This document shows, piece after piece, positions 22,901-63,130 of a stretch of DNA of 64,000 nt. Source of the stretch: Vanilla planifolia. Lineage: Eukaryota > Streptophyta > Magnoliopsida > Asparagales > Orchidaceae. The position numbers were made by a program, and so were the translations under genes. Each line of letters begins with the position of its first letter. Position 1 is the first letter of the stretch. The notes under the pieces were generated by a model. That model ran no database searches. It saw only the letters and a program-made list of their open reading frames with translations, and was not told the origin of the DNA. The stretch covers positions 9,059,501 through 9,123,500 of the forward strand of contig CM043878.1 in assembly GCA_023846275.1 (NCBI GenBank), in the 5' to 3' direction.

Positions 22901-24133
22901 TAAGCTGAGTAAGATGAAAATGACAGATGAAGGAACGTTTCATGCTTTAAAACAAGAATCCATTGCTGACCATTTATTTTTAGGTGTGAAATTGCTATGA
23001 AGGATTCTTGTAACTAGAATTTAGATGACCTAAGGTCTCAAACACTTCTAAACGATACAAGCGTTTAGATATTTCAACGACTGATTTGTAACAAAGCGTG
23101 AAGGGGAACCATCATTCATATGCTTATATTGATTTAAAAAATATTGGGTTTTCAGTAGGATGAAAGAATGAGGAATGACTAATGCTTCTAGCTCTTCTTT
23201 TTCTTGGTCATCACCCTCTCCATCTTATATTTTGTACCTAAAGTTTTTTTCTTGTTTTATTTTTATTATTTCTATAAACTTATGTCAAGTTGTGTTTAGG
23301 CTTATTATCTTATACAAAGTGTGTATAAGATATATGGAGGGGTTGTACTGATCCAAGCTTGGTAAAGGAGGTAAAAAAGCCAAGTCCCTGTTGAATGTTC
23401 TAAAGAAGATTTAATCAACTTACAAGTAAACATCCATTGAATACTAAACGACGCCAATGCTTTCAATTAATAAACCAACTTAATACTCATTTGTGGGTTC
23501 CTTGTTTTCATTCACACAAGTTTCATCTTTCAAGTTGGAATTCGAACAAACATTGTATTTTATTGTAATCTTTGGCAAAATATGGTTATGATGAACTATA
23601 ACATTGGTCTCTTAGGAGCTAGTCAGAAGTGGTGGCGCTACAGCTACAGAGTATTTTGAGCTTGGTGCAATTATGTTAAGAAGAAAGGTCTACCCAGCTG
23701 CCACAAAGTACTTGCAACAAGCAATCAATAAATGGGATAGAGATGATCAGGATTTAGCACAGGTATGTAAATAGAATTAATATAGTAGAAAAGAGAAGAG
23801 AACACAGTTAAATATGAATGCATTTGATTTGAGATGTCTCTGCCTCCACAGGTGTACAACGCGCTGGGAGTGAGCTACGTGCGCGACAAGAAGCTGGACG
23901 AGGGGATCGCGCAGTTCAAGAGGGCCGTGAGACTTCAGCCGGGCTACGTCACGGCGTGGAACAACCTGGGCGACGCGTACGAGAGGAAGAAGGATCTCAG
24001 GTCCGCCCTCAAAGCGTTCGAAGAGGTGCTTCTCTTCGACCCCAACAACAAGGTGGCCCGGCCGCGACGGGACGCCCTCAAGGAGCGCCTGCAGCGCTAC
24101 AAAGGCGTACCTCTCAAGTCCGAGGAGCGCTAG
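10930..24133 (+). CDS. PYG7: Chloroplast TPR protein PYG7/Ycf37, photosystem I assembly factor (6 exons)
   Basis: Exons: 10930-11082, 11165-11224, 22017-22068, 22512-22795, 23616-23762 and 23852-24133. All junctions are GT-AG and the joined frame is open for 325 residues. Residues 1 to about 60 are rich in Ser, Arg and Lys and fit a chloroplast transit peptide. One hydrophobic helix follows in exon 4 ([19 protein letters not shown]). Exons 5-6 encode TPR helices: [18 protein letters not shown], then [20 protein letters not shown] and [19 protein letters not shown]. This is the architecture of Arabidopsis PYG7 (cyanobacterial Ycf37), a thylakoid protein needed for photosystem I accumulation; length is similar to the roughly 300-residue relatives. 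Exons 4-6 are secure; exons 1-3 rest on frame and splice signals only. Oddities are a 10,792-bp second intron filled with retroelements and an abruptly GC-rich last exon. Confidence 0.85.
11352..12552 (-). mobile_element. Tandem array of a miniature LTR retroelement (TRIM-like), about 3 units
   Basis: Three near-identical units start at about 11352, 11761 and 12194 (spacing 409 and 433 bp; the second has an extra stretch of about 24 bp, the third lacks part of its end). Each carries GCTTTAATACCA (11552-11563, 11962-11973, 12395-12406), whose complement TGGTATTAAAGC matches 10 of 12 bases of the usual primer-binding site TGGTATCAGAGC for initiator tRNA-Met. Four bases beyond each site a segment beginning TGATGA (11568, 11978, 12411) would be the LTR on the minus strand. 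This gives a repeating LTR/primer site/short internal region order with no pol genes, as in TRIM elements. It sits antisense in PYG7 intron 2. Exact LTR ends and polypurine tracts were not identified. Confidence 0.6.
12553..13914. other. PYG7 intron 2, AT-rich filler
   Basis: AT-rich DNA with many homopolymer runs between the miniature LTR array and the Copia element. No protein similarity or clear repeat structure was recognised. Confidence 0.5.
13918..14185 (-). repeat. 3' LTR of the decayed Copia element
   Basis: This segment matches 17391-17670 in the order of short conserved blocks across about 270 bp. The terminal TG/CA dinucleotides could not be placed with confidence because both copies are diverged. 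Confidence 0.6.
15706..16550 (-). repeat. Four tandem copies of a 212-bp piece of Copia pol
   Basis: Copies begin at about 15706, 15919, 16131 and 16343, spaced 213, 212 and 212 bp. Shared blocks are TAAATATTATTGAG, AAAGCATAAAAACTT, TTTATATAAAAT, ATGATTTGT and ATGATCTAGTTTCTTTCTTTAAGG-like words. On the minus strand a unit reads roughly [19 protein letters not shown], then [14 protein letters not shown] after a frameshift. That is the conserved linker between integrase and reverse transcriptase in plant Copia elements. Because 212 is not a multiple of three, successive copies cannot stay in one frame, so the amplification did not make a longer protein. Confidence 0.75.
17391..17670 (-). repeat. 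5' LTR of the decayed Copia element
   Basis: Counterpart of 13918-14185. It lies directly right of the antisense tRNA-Met primer-binding site at 17375-17386, which makes it the 5' LTR on the minus strand. Confidence 0.6.
17676..19391. other. PYG7 intron 2, repeat debris
   Basis: Two segments near 17720-17790 and 18255-18325 share ATTCTACATTATG/ATTAAAGTTCTAATG-like and AACCTAATCTCAC/AACTTAATCTCGC words in the same order, suggesting an old direct repeat. The stretch 18870-19110 is richer in GA and GC (GGAGGATGGAGATCGACGAAG) than its surroundings and may be a fragment of former coding or transposon DNA. No gene is recognisable. Confidence 0.35.
19392..19785 (-). pseudogene. Degraded coding fragment with an internal protein repeat
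   Basis: On the minus strand two frames read as related units: [17 protein letters not shown] (about 19690-19640) and [17 protein letters not shown] (about 19535-19485), about 152 bases apart and in different frames. At DNA level both carry CTATCAAATTC followed by ATCCAAYCTCTTG. The residues between are charged ([20 protein letters not shown]). This looks like a decayed tandem-repeat protein or transposon product. I do not recognise the family. Confidence 0.35.
19943..19967. repeat. (TAA)8 microsatellite
   Basis: About eight uninterrupted TAA triplets in PYG7 intron 2. Confidence 0.9.
20060..20375. mobile_element. Possible MITE remnant in PYG7 intron 2
   Basis: The right end GCTACCAAATAAGGCC resembles terminal repeats of plant hAT or Harbinger-type MITEs, and the interior contains AACTAATTCCAAGTAATTTAA with a loosely inverted partner GGAATTAAATTAGTT on the left. 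A clean left terminal repeat and target duplication were not found, so the call is weak. Confidence 0.25.
22321..22422. repeat. 52-bp tandem duplication, nearly identical copies
   Basis: Copies at 22321-22372 and 22373-22422 share ATGGATTAGTAATGATTGCT, then TGATCGTGTGAA and GGAACTAGGGTTAGCA, with about one substitution. The near identity implies a recent event. It lies in PYG7 intron 3, about 90 bases before exon 4, so it could shift the branch-point region. Confidence 0.9.
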
Positions 24134-25454
24134 TGTTCCGTTTGGCCGTGCGTTGTGAAAAGCGCTGTTTTGATATATCACTTCTGTTTGGATATGATTA
24201 AAAAAAGTGATTTTTGTATATACTCGTGCATTCTTCTTGGTTTCCTCCACCCTTTAAATGATTAAAATCAATTGTGAGATGGCTATTTTAATGATTAATG
24301 AAGAATACTCTTTTCTAATTGTTTTTATTACCATGGAGAAGCATGCTCTCATTGACATCAAAGCCTTTCTTGTTAATTGGTCATCTATAATAAGCTCACT
24401 CAAGTAGTTTCTTATCTTCATATGTTTGTGAGTACATTGATATCTCATTTCTATAGTTAGGAGAATAATTTAGTTGATTATTTTTTTTGTAGGATTGAGA
24501 TATATTATTTCTTGATAATTTTTTGTATGAACTTCTTTAAGAAGTGAATTTGTAGGTTTGAAATAATTTTTTTATATAAGTATTAAATGCTCAAAGACCA
24601 CTTTGTGTGAGTAATTTTTACTTGGTCAAAATCTTATGGACATAAGTCTTCTTTTAGGCAATAATATGTGGGCTAAAGATGACTTGTTAACAAAGGGTCA
24701 AAGTAAATATAACTATGAATAAGAGAATATTGACCTTTTCAACTTCCTTCTCAGGAAGAAAATACTGCCAAATGGAACATTTGTAGTGACAACATACCCA
24801 TGTAAAATATAAAAAAATATTTAATTTTTGTCTCTAAAGTTTATTTTTTTTATTTATATAAACCCTTGTTTCAAAAACTATTGTTATATTTATTTGATAA
24901 AAGATTTTAAAAATACTTATTTCTTATTGAATAATTATCATAATTTTTTATTTTATTTAGAGAAACCTTTTTCACAAAAAAAAAAAATTAAATATTAAAT
25001 ATCATTTTTTTAATTTCTTTTCTAAATTTCACAAAGGTCTTCATAGAGAATATATGACTTACAGATTCCTCTCTTGCTATCTTTCATTGCGCGTCCCTTA
25101 TGTTACATTTTACTGAAAGATAAGTCTTTAAAAAAATACAAACAATAGAAATTAAATATAATTTTAAAATAATTTATTTTTTTATGTAAATATTAAATAT
25201 TACTATTTTATTTTGTGACAACTTTTCTTATCATTAATGTTCAACAACGACTTCACCTTATTCATTTGGAAGATCTTAGTCGGCCAATAAATTAATCATT
25301 TCTTCTTTTTTTTTTCTAAGAGAATCTTATGTTGCACGCCTGACAGGTAAAAAAAAAAATAATTAACACATTTATGATAAAAATTTCTATGCATTCAGTC
25401 AATTTTGATTAAAAAAACATTGTTCGACTATATAATATTTAATACAAAAAAAAA

Positions 25455-25565
25455 ATTCAGACTCGGTACAGTTCGAATCCCGTGTTTCAGCAGTCGGACC
25501 AGTTGACGCGCACCGCTTTCGCGTTTGGACGGTCTCACGACGCGGTAACCGAAGAACCGTCCTTT
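25455..25565. other. GC-rich island in AT-rich intergenic DNA
   Basis: About 110 bases with several CG dinucleotides (GTTGACGCGCACCG, CACGACGCGGTAACCG) lie between oligo-A and AT-repeat DNA. It contains CAGTTCGAATCCCG, close to a Pol III B box, but no A box or T-arm pairing was found. It may be a transposon fragment or a relic of coding or promoter sequence. Confidence 0.4.
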
Positions 25566-25616
25566 CAAATTTCATAATACCGTTCAATATTTCGTAATAA
25601 TTATTTTTAAACCCAA

Positions 25617-25620
<4 letters not shown>

Positions 25621-25676
<56 letters not shown>
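25621..25676. repeat. (AT)28 microsatellite
   Basis: Fifty-six bases of uninterrupted AT dinucleotide, the longest simple repeat in the window. Confidence 0.95.
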
Positions 25677-25678
<2 letters not shown>

Positions 25679-26712
25679 CGCTTTAATAATTTATTTAACT
25701 AATTAATTCTAATTAAGATTTTATTAACAAATAAAAAGTCATTTTAAAACAATTATTTTGTAATTCTATATTAACAATCATTTTAAAACAATTATTGTAA
25801 TTTTTTTTTTCAAAATTTGAAAACTTTTTTTACATTTCGAATCTTAATCAAATTTAATTATTTTCTATATTATTTCATTATTGTACTAGTTATTTGAGAT
25901 AATCTATTTACGATATTTTTATAATACCTTGTTAATCCTAATAAACTATATAACTTTGACATATTCATAGGTCAAGACCAATTAACAATAATAGAGTTTT
26001 TATATAAATGAATAAAATTATTAAAAGAGTCAAATGTCTTTGATATTAATCTTTTGATCTTATATATAAATATTTATAATGTGGGTTTTTCTTTAACTAA
26101 ATACGATATTTAGACATTAATCCTATCAATGAGATTATATGACAGAAATTTTAATTAAAGATCTTATATATTAAATATATATTTTTATTAATTATAAAAA
26201 GGGTTAATTTCTCATTAAAAATTATACACGTCTAACATCTATACATAGATATATAAATGTAAAAACAAATTTAGCAAGCATAATGTTAAAATAAAAATTA
26301 AAAAAGTTATAATTTAGATGATATATTTATAAATAATTGATGACTCTTCACAATTGAAGTTGACATGAGGAGCACTATTGAACTAATGCTCCTTTTGTTC
26401 TTAATATTTTATTATAATTAATGTATTAGTTAATTATTATATAAATATATTTCAAAAATTCTTCGTTGATGAGTACTGACTTCAATGACCAACTAATTTA
26501 TATTCCACAAATTAATAACGAAATTTAGAAAATTTGTTTTTAGAAGAAAATTTAAAATTTAAAAAGAAATGTAGTTCATAACGTTCCAAAGGTGCGATTT
26601 TTCTCTTCCACAGCCATTCGCCTTCTTCGCCATCGCCATCTCTTCTTCCTTCCTCTCGTGGCTGTCAACTTGTTCAGTAATCTTTATTTTTTTAATTGTT
26701 TATTATTTTTCT

Positions 26713-26729
26713 GAGAGAGAGAGAGAGGG
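26713..26729 (+). repeat. (GA)n run in the kinase leader
   Basis: GA repeat about 160 bases upstream of the kinase ATG, on the coding strand. GA/CT runs are common in plant 5' leaders and core promoters; a function here is not shown. Confidence 0.7.
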
Positions 26730-26890
26730 AGGCGGTGCCTTCGAAACGCCCCTTCATTTGACCGACCGCTCTTTCTCCTCTCTTTCCGCAAAACTTCGCT
26801 CTTAGATCCCCAATACGGTTGCTTTCGTCGCGCTTCCCTTATATTGATTGATGTTTGCCTCTGTTTGCTCGAGTTCCGGCGAGGGAGAGG

Positions 26891-37960
<11,070 letters not shown>

Positions 37961-39693
37961 CCTGTCATTGCAAAACTCAAGTGGATATCAAGACAACAAA
38001 TGGAAGCCATGTGTTCGATCATTTCCTTCGAAACAAGTCGAACCCATTTGACAAGCAATTCATTAGCTCCTCTTTTTGGGTGATTGTTGGCTGTCAAAGT
38101 GTGCATAGCTTATGTGAAGTGCTTCAGAGAGTCCCCATGAAGCCATCATTGCAGATGTATTTTGTGCTTTTGTACATGCTTTCTTGACTATATTGAACAT
38201 TCAACGTTCACCAAAAGTATACCAGCACAAGTCTTTTCTTCTCAATGAAAGCTTTCATTAGTTAACCCTTCTTCACTTCCCTCTCTTGTGTATTTTTCCT
38301 GGGGGATGTAATCCAACTTGATGTCATAACATTGTTGTAAGTGATTATATTGATAAGGGTGTGTTTTGGGAATAAGCATGCCTTAATTGGGATTAGGATT
38401 GTAATGACTAAACATTTTGTGGTTTTGATGGAATGATAATTAATGCATGAATTTGAGTTTTGTTTCAATTGTCATGCTTTTGTTTGTCGCTTAACGACTT
38501 TGCGGGATGTGAGAACATGAGTTTCAAAGGCTTAGAAGTCTTGTGCCACACCAACCTAAACAAACTACATGACACCACTTTGAAACATCTTGTCTAGTCT
38601 TTAAGCATTAGCTATTGCCATCTTTGAAAGTGATTAACATCCTTCCTTGAGACATTTAAATACCTAACAATACTTTTTGTGACAATCAAAATCATTCAAA
38701 ATTCTCGAGGACATTAAAGAAAGTCTCGAGTTGATCCTTGTCTTCTCTCTATCACAAAAGCAATAACAACACGTATACTATTCACAATCTCTTGAAAAAT
38801 ATTTTCATTGACCTATGTCATAATCTTGTTATGTGACAGAGGTATTATTATTACTTAAATTATAGTTTGATTTATTAAGCAAGTAGTCTATATATTTGTC
38901 TAATTTGTTGTATCTTCTAGGTATGTAGAACTAGTTTGATTGTTTAAAACTATTAAAGATAGAGACTATAACACTTAATGTCTATGTTTCATTGATAAGA
39001 TATAGAATATTTATAACATCATATTATCTTATTTTCTTTTATATTAAACATGCACATTCATGTCATATCTTTTTTGAACCTAATTGAAAGATTTTATTAA
39101 GAATATTACAAATATATGCTATTGATGACACCACAGAAATAGATGCCTCCTCTATCTTGAAGATCATAAGACTCTTATGCTTATTGCGAAGGCCTTTTAA
39201 TAGATCTCAAGACTTTGTGATAATGAATGTCAGTCTTTCCCTTATCATCTTTAAAAAAGATTAGCATCCTTCCTTGAGACATTTAAATACCTAACAATGA
39301 TTTTGTGTCATTCAAAATTATTGAGGCTACTAAAGAAGATATAGAGTTGATCCTTGCCTCATCTCTTATCACAAAAAAAATAAGAACACATATATTATTC
39401 AAAGTCTCTTGAGACAAAAATCTCAATAATTCTTATATGGAACATATGATTTCAATTAGGATAATATTTTATGAGAAAAAAGCCAATAAAAAGTATATGA
39501 TATTTTCATTGGTTATATATACAAATAAATTAAAAATAAAATAAAAAAATGAAGAATAAAATAAAAATAAGATTACTTGAAATGAATATATATATATATA
39601 TTAGTAAAGTAGATAAATATTAATAATAAAATAGACAAAATATGATTTCTATTAATTAAATTATATTTACAATATTGTTAAAATTAAAAGTTA

Positions 39694-39726
<33 letters not shown>

Positions 39727-40380
39727 GCTAAAACAACACACTAACTAAAGAATACAACATTTCTCATCAGACTTATATAAAAATAAAAAATATATATATA
39801 AATTTACTAAATTAAAATAAACACATTATAAAAAAAAACAATAAAAACAATTGAATCTTTAAAGTTTATTGTGCAATGCACATATTTTATATTAACAAAA
39901 TAAAGAATGAAAATATAAAATTTATTCAAAACTAGATAGAAAGAAGATTGATAACTTCAGTTAAAGCCCATTGATATAACTTGATTTTTATTATAATTAT
40001 TACAATTGCCAAATTCGTATTAATGAATTAGCTCTTATAAAAAAATTTGAATAAAATCTATATATGAGTTATATTGAGACTATTATTATTAAAAAAATAT
40101 TTTTTAAGTATTATTAAAAATATATACTTAATAATATAAATATGTTATAGGTAAATTATTAATAAAATATTTTATCTCATGAATTCATTAGATTAGTTTT
40201 TTTTAATAAAAACATAGTATTTTAATATTAATTAAAAAAACTAAATTATCCTTTTCATATATTATTTTTTATTTTTTAAAATATATTTTAAATTATGATC
40301 ATATAATCATGTAATTATATTTAAAAAATATTTTTATAATAAATTAACTTTAGAAACAATATACGCGCAAACCTTCCTTG
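37961..40380. other. Intergenic region between the kinase and XRN genes
   Basis: The first roughly 500 bases are the likely kinase 3' UTR and downstream flank. The rest is very AT-rich with an old direct repeat (listed separately), AT runs at about 39588-39601 and 39699-39726, and long A/T homopolymers. No gene is visible. Confidence 0.6.
38626..39420. repeat. Direct repeat pair about 624 bp apart
   Basis: Segments at about 38626-38805 and 39250-39420 share CATCCTTCCTTGAGACATTT, then AAATACCTAACAAT, GAGTTGATCCTTG, TATCACAAAA and a CAATCTCTTGA/AAGTCTCTTGA end. They run in the same orientation with indels. This may be an LTR pair of a small element or an old segmental duplication; no primer site was found. 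Confidence 0.65.
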
Positions 40381-40394
40381 TTGACCTGCCGAAT

Positions 40395-40418
40395 CCGAAT
40401 CCAATGTACTGGATTCGG
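40395..40418. promoter_or_regulatory. 9-bp perfect inverted repeat upstream of XRN
   Basis: Arms CCGAATCCA (40395-40403) and TGGATTCGG (40410-40418) flank a 6-base centre, about 135 bases before the XRN ATG. Such a palindrome could bind a dimeric regulator or fold in the leader RNA; neither is shown. Confidence 0.45.
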
Positions 40419-40551
40419 TTTGTGCAAGATCCTAGTTAGGTGGGGGCGGAAAAGACCTGTTTTAGGTTTCTGTTAGAGTTCGCCGACTAGGGTTTGCATA
40501 CTTCGCCTGTTTCCTCAGCGGTCGTGCAATTTAGGCCTGCCCGGGGAAGAT

Positions 40552-59329
<18,778 letters not shown>

Positions 59330-60622
59330 GTAAGTTCTTTTAAACATATTAATTAAACTTTTTTATTTATTAAACATAACAATTCCCCCATTAGCTTTAT
59401 TGCCATGTATTTTATGTACATAAATATGTCAGATCTAAACATTTTGTGTTGGCATTTAAGCATTTTGGGCCCTCAGTCTGTTCAACCATACGGCATTTAT
59501 CTACACGATGGTTGATGGCTTTAATGTGGGCATTTTTGTAGTTTTCTCTGCTCTTTATTCATCCCTTCAGTATGCTTTCCCTCAAACATTAATGTTCATT
59601 CTGTCTTAAAACTGAAGCGGCAATACTTTCGTCCGAGCTTGATCCTATGTTTACATGCCTTCTTGAATAATGCAACTCCAATTGATAAGCTGCATCATTT
59701 GCACTATTTTTTGTTATTTTTTTTCTTTTTTGATCAAAATTGTACTGTTGTAAGCTAATGCTTTTACTTTCTTGACTAATATTTTTCCCTATATTTATAA
59801 CCTCTGTCTCCTCTGACTGTTGTTATGCTATTTTTTCATTCATTAGTGCCGTTGGTCTAGAATAGAGTTTGATTTTTGTTGAAGCCTGGTTTTGCTTTGT
59901 TTATGTTGCCATCACTTAAAAAGTGCTGCTGGTGTATGTTTGCGTTGATTCGCTTTATTTGATTGCTTCTCACTTTGAAGCCTTGTTTGGGCGATATTTG
60001 TGCATTTTGTTCTTTTTGATCATGATAAAAGGGTTTTACTGTTGCATATTCTGTTTGATTGCTGACATTGGTTTTGTGACTCATAGAACTGTTTTGCGGT
60101 TTCTCAACCATGTTTTTTATTTACTGTGCATGACATGCACTTTACATTTGATAATTCTTATGCGAGTCTGTTGCTGTTATTCATTTATTTATGATTGATT
60201 GGCATTATTCTGTTTTGATGCATTGTTTTGTAGAGATAGGAAGATTGTATTTGTAATTACTGGTATTTATTAGTTATTTACTGTCTAACTTTAACACGAT
60301 TCGTAGTTTCCTTATTGTACTATGTTCTGCAATTGTCTGATAGTAACTTGTGTTAAACCAGCAAAACCTTCTAGCAACTTGATATTTTAATGATTTTTTT
60401 TATTTAAACCTGAATAATTGGAAGGCTTAATTTGGGTTCACAAGTTCAAGCTATATTCAAAATTGAGCATTCATAATCGCCAATGGTTAAGTAAATATGA
60501 GCCTTTAGAGATTGTGTGTGAAACAGTGATGATCAAGTGGGGGCCCGGAAAAGAGAGGGACTAATAATTATACATAGAGACATCGTTACGTGTAGGAGTT
60601 AACATGTGAGATGGAGAAAGGA

Positions 60623-60695
60623 TGTGTGCGTGTGTGTGTGCGCGCGCGCTCGCTTGTGCGTGTGAGTGCTTGCGTGTGTGTGTGTGTGTGAGTGT
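60623..60695. repeat. (TG)n/(CG)n compound microsatellite
   Basis: Alternating purine-pyrimidine tract made of TG units, a CG core (TGCGCGCGCGCT, about 60640) and more TG units. Such tracts can adopt left-handed Z-DNA. A smaller TG run lies at 63273-63289. Confidence 0.9.
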
Positions 60696-61559
60696 ATTAA
60701 ACTCCTTAGGTGCATGTCAAATTGACTTGTTTCAAAGTTTTAATTATTGATGGATGGATAACAAATGATAAATTGTGCTCACTTACCTGCTAGCGGGTAA
60801 AAATTTCAATAGCTGTTGGGTTCAAACTAACTTTCTATTTGGTTGATAATTCTTTTCTGTTTTGTCTTAGGGCTGGAATGACAGGATTTAAGGAGTGAAG
60901 CATGTCATTTGTGTTGGAAAGAAAGAGAGAACTGAATTGTGCTTTATCTTCACTTAGCGCCATAATTATTGGACTAGGGAAGCAAGCAAAATATGTTATT
61001 TGTGATGGAAAGAAGAACACTACTTTCTTTATTAGCCATTGTTATCATTACAATATTTTTCAACTAGCAGTATATTATAAATTAACTAACCACGCTGATG
61101 AAAGGACCGTGGACTGTGAATGAGTGTAGAAGGGAGTTGTGTGAGCTTCTGATTTGTTATAACTATGTAGAAGAATGTAATGTATCACCTTCTACGATTA
61201 ATAAGTCTTAGTTTTGATATACAAAAGAAACTACAGAAATATGGTTTCCATGATCTTGACCAAACATTTACCATAGCTTTAGACAGAATTATTTGTAAGC
61301 CACCCACAGCATAGGTCTCAAACAGATGAGATTAAGTGGTATGTGAGAACTATGATTAAGCTTAGCAACATTGTGATGTTACTAAGAGGAGTAATAAATA
61401 ATGAGTAATCCTGTAGCTAGAGTACTCATAATTAAGGGTATGCATTGCCAGGGATTGTCCTGAGTAGAAGAACAAGAATGTGAGAAGCATGGTTATTGAG
61501 ATTGTTAATGATTATGAACTAAGTGTAGCATAGGAAGCTGATGATGAAATTGATATGGG

Positions 61560-63130
61560 TGTCAATGGCAATGGTTGTGGTGACAGAGAGGAGGACAACC
61601 ATTTTATATTAGTGAGTTGTATTTCAATTTGCATTCCAATCCATTGATCACTCTCATGATACTTCTATTTTCCATGCCTACTTTAAGCGTTGAGAGAAGA
61701 CTTGCATGTTAGTTATAGATAAGGGATTTTATATCAATGATAGTTTCTAAAGAAACCTTGATTAGAGCGAATGTAGAGGTTAAACCCCATCCCCATTCTT
61801 ACACTTTTTGTATGGGTAGACGAGATTACAATATTGACAGCACAAAGTTTGTTAGTTTCATAGTTTATATGTATTTATGCAAATACAATATGGTTTGATG
61901 TCTTATTGATATATCTTATGTTTTATGTGATCAACATGCTACATGTAGTGAAAAGTCCAATGCTTATTTGTTTAGATTCAGTGGGAAAAGGATCACATTG
62001 CATTGTTGTAAACCAAAATAGTTTCAACTCTTCTCTTTAGTAAAGGAATCTAATTTACAAATTGAAAAGAAGCCTTTGCATATTATGGTAAGTGGAAGTT
62101 ATTGAGCGAGAAAACAATTTAGTGATGATATCATTTGGGCTTTGATGCTATTATCAGATAGTGAAGCTTTGAAGATGAAAATGCTTTGCATACAAATATT
62201 AAGACTTTGTGAATGTGTATGAAGACATAAGAGCTGCTTATTGAGCTACCACTAACAAAGAGTTTAACATATTAGATTTGTCCCAAGCTAGTGAATGCTT
62301 TGAGTTTAAGACAAAGATGAGGTTTCATTAGGAGAGTATGGGAACTCCCCTCGTGCTGTACCCTCATTTCAAGGAATGGTCATGTCATTTGCATGTAGAT
62401 AGAATGATCGTTAATGAGATCATTACAAGGTTTAGATTCTCAATTCTTACACTAGATAATATATTGGATATGATGTGTGGAGTAGTTGTTTTCTTTTAAG
62501 TTAGGCTTTAGACTTAAGGAGTGGGTATGATGAGAGTAAGGATTAGGGAAGTTAATTAATTAAAGTGATATTCAATGAATAATTAATCTTTTCTTTTGTC
62601 TTATCAAATTTTGTTAGTAGTTTTGCTAAGATATTGGTGCCAAAACCCTTTGTCAACAAGTTTTGGTGGTTTGTTTGATTGCCTTTTTATATTTGGAAGA
62701 TTTATGGATGACCACCCTCTACATTTGAGAACTCTATTTACTCTTTTTATGAAAGGGCAATTATATGTTAGTTTGAAGGACTGCACTTTTCTATTGTGTT
62801 GGTGGTGTTTTAAGGTTATTTAGTTTTGCAAGTTTCACAGTTTTCTAATAGAGAGTAGTATGAACCAACAAATTTTTGTTTGGCTCATAGATTTCTTGAA
62901 CTTATATAATTAGCTTTTCTGAGTTTTTATTCCAATCTTGGCACCCATTATTGATTTTCTAAAGAAATGTTGCATTCAAGGACAAGGGACCAAATTAGTG
63001 ATAAAGATTTATTTCAATTGTCAAGGAATTTATGATGCAACCTCCTTTATTAAAATTTCTTATTTTTTTAAAGCATTTGGAGCATGTTGTATGCATATTG
63101 TGTAGATATTACTAGATCATTTGATAATAT
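61560..63130 (+). mobile_element. Decayed Ty3/Gypsy pol remnant in XRN intron 13
   Basis: On the + strand, broken frames follow the Gypsy pol order. Protease-like FHAYFKR, then EKTCMLVIDKG, lies at about 61668-61725 and ETLIRANVEVKPHPHSYTF at about 61765-61820 (relatives read FHTRC.., CDLIIDGGS, KHPHPY). The start of reverse transcriptase, HVDRMIVNEIITRFRFSILT then LDNILDMM, is at about 62390-62475 (relatives VDSRAINxITIKYRFPIPRLDDMLDEL). The polymerase-site region reads FDCLFIFGR (relatives FDDILIYSK), then DDHPLHLRTLFTLF, GQLYVSLKDCTF at about 62670-62790. A PIIDFLKKC word follows near 62945. Stops and frameshifts are frequent and the second active-site Asp is replaced, so it is inactive. 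LTRs were not located. Confidence 0.8.

Larger units (their letters stand above)
24134..26600. other. Intergenic region between PYG7 and the kinase gene
   Basis: The first part is the PYG7 3' UTR, with AT-rich sequence soon after the stop. The rest is AT-rich without coding features, apart from the GC-rich island at about 25455-25565 and the long (AT)n run listed separately. GC rises again from about 26590 (CTTCGCCATCGCCATC-like words), which marks the kinase promoter or leader. Confidence 0.6.

Noticed and set aside
25455..25500. Possible tRNA gene or tRNA-derived SINE head, from a B-box-like CAGTTCGAATCCCG
   Set aside because: The bases flanking the TTCGAAT loop do not pair as a T-arm on either strand, and there is no A box at the expected distance.
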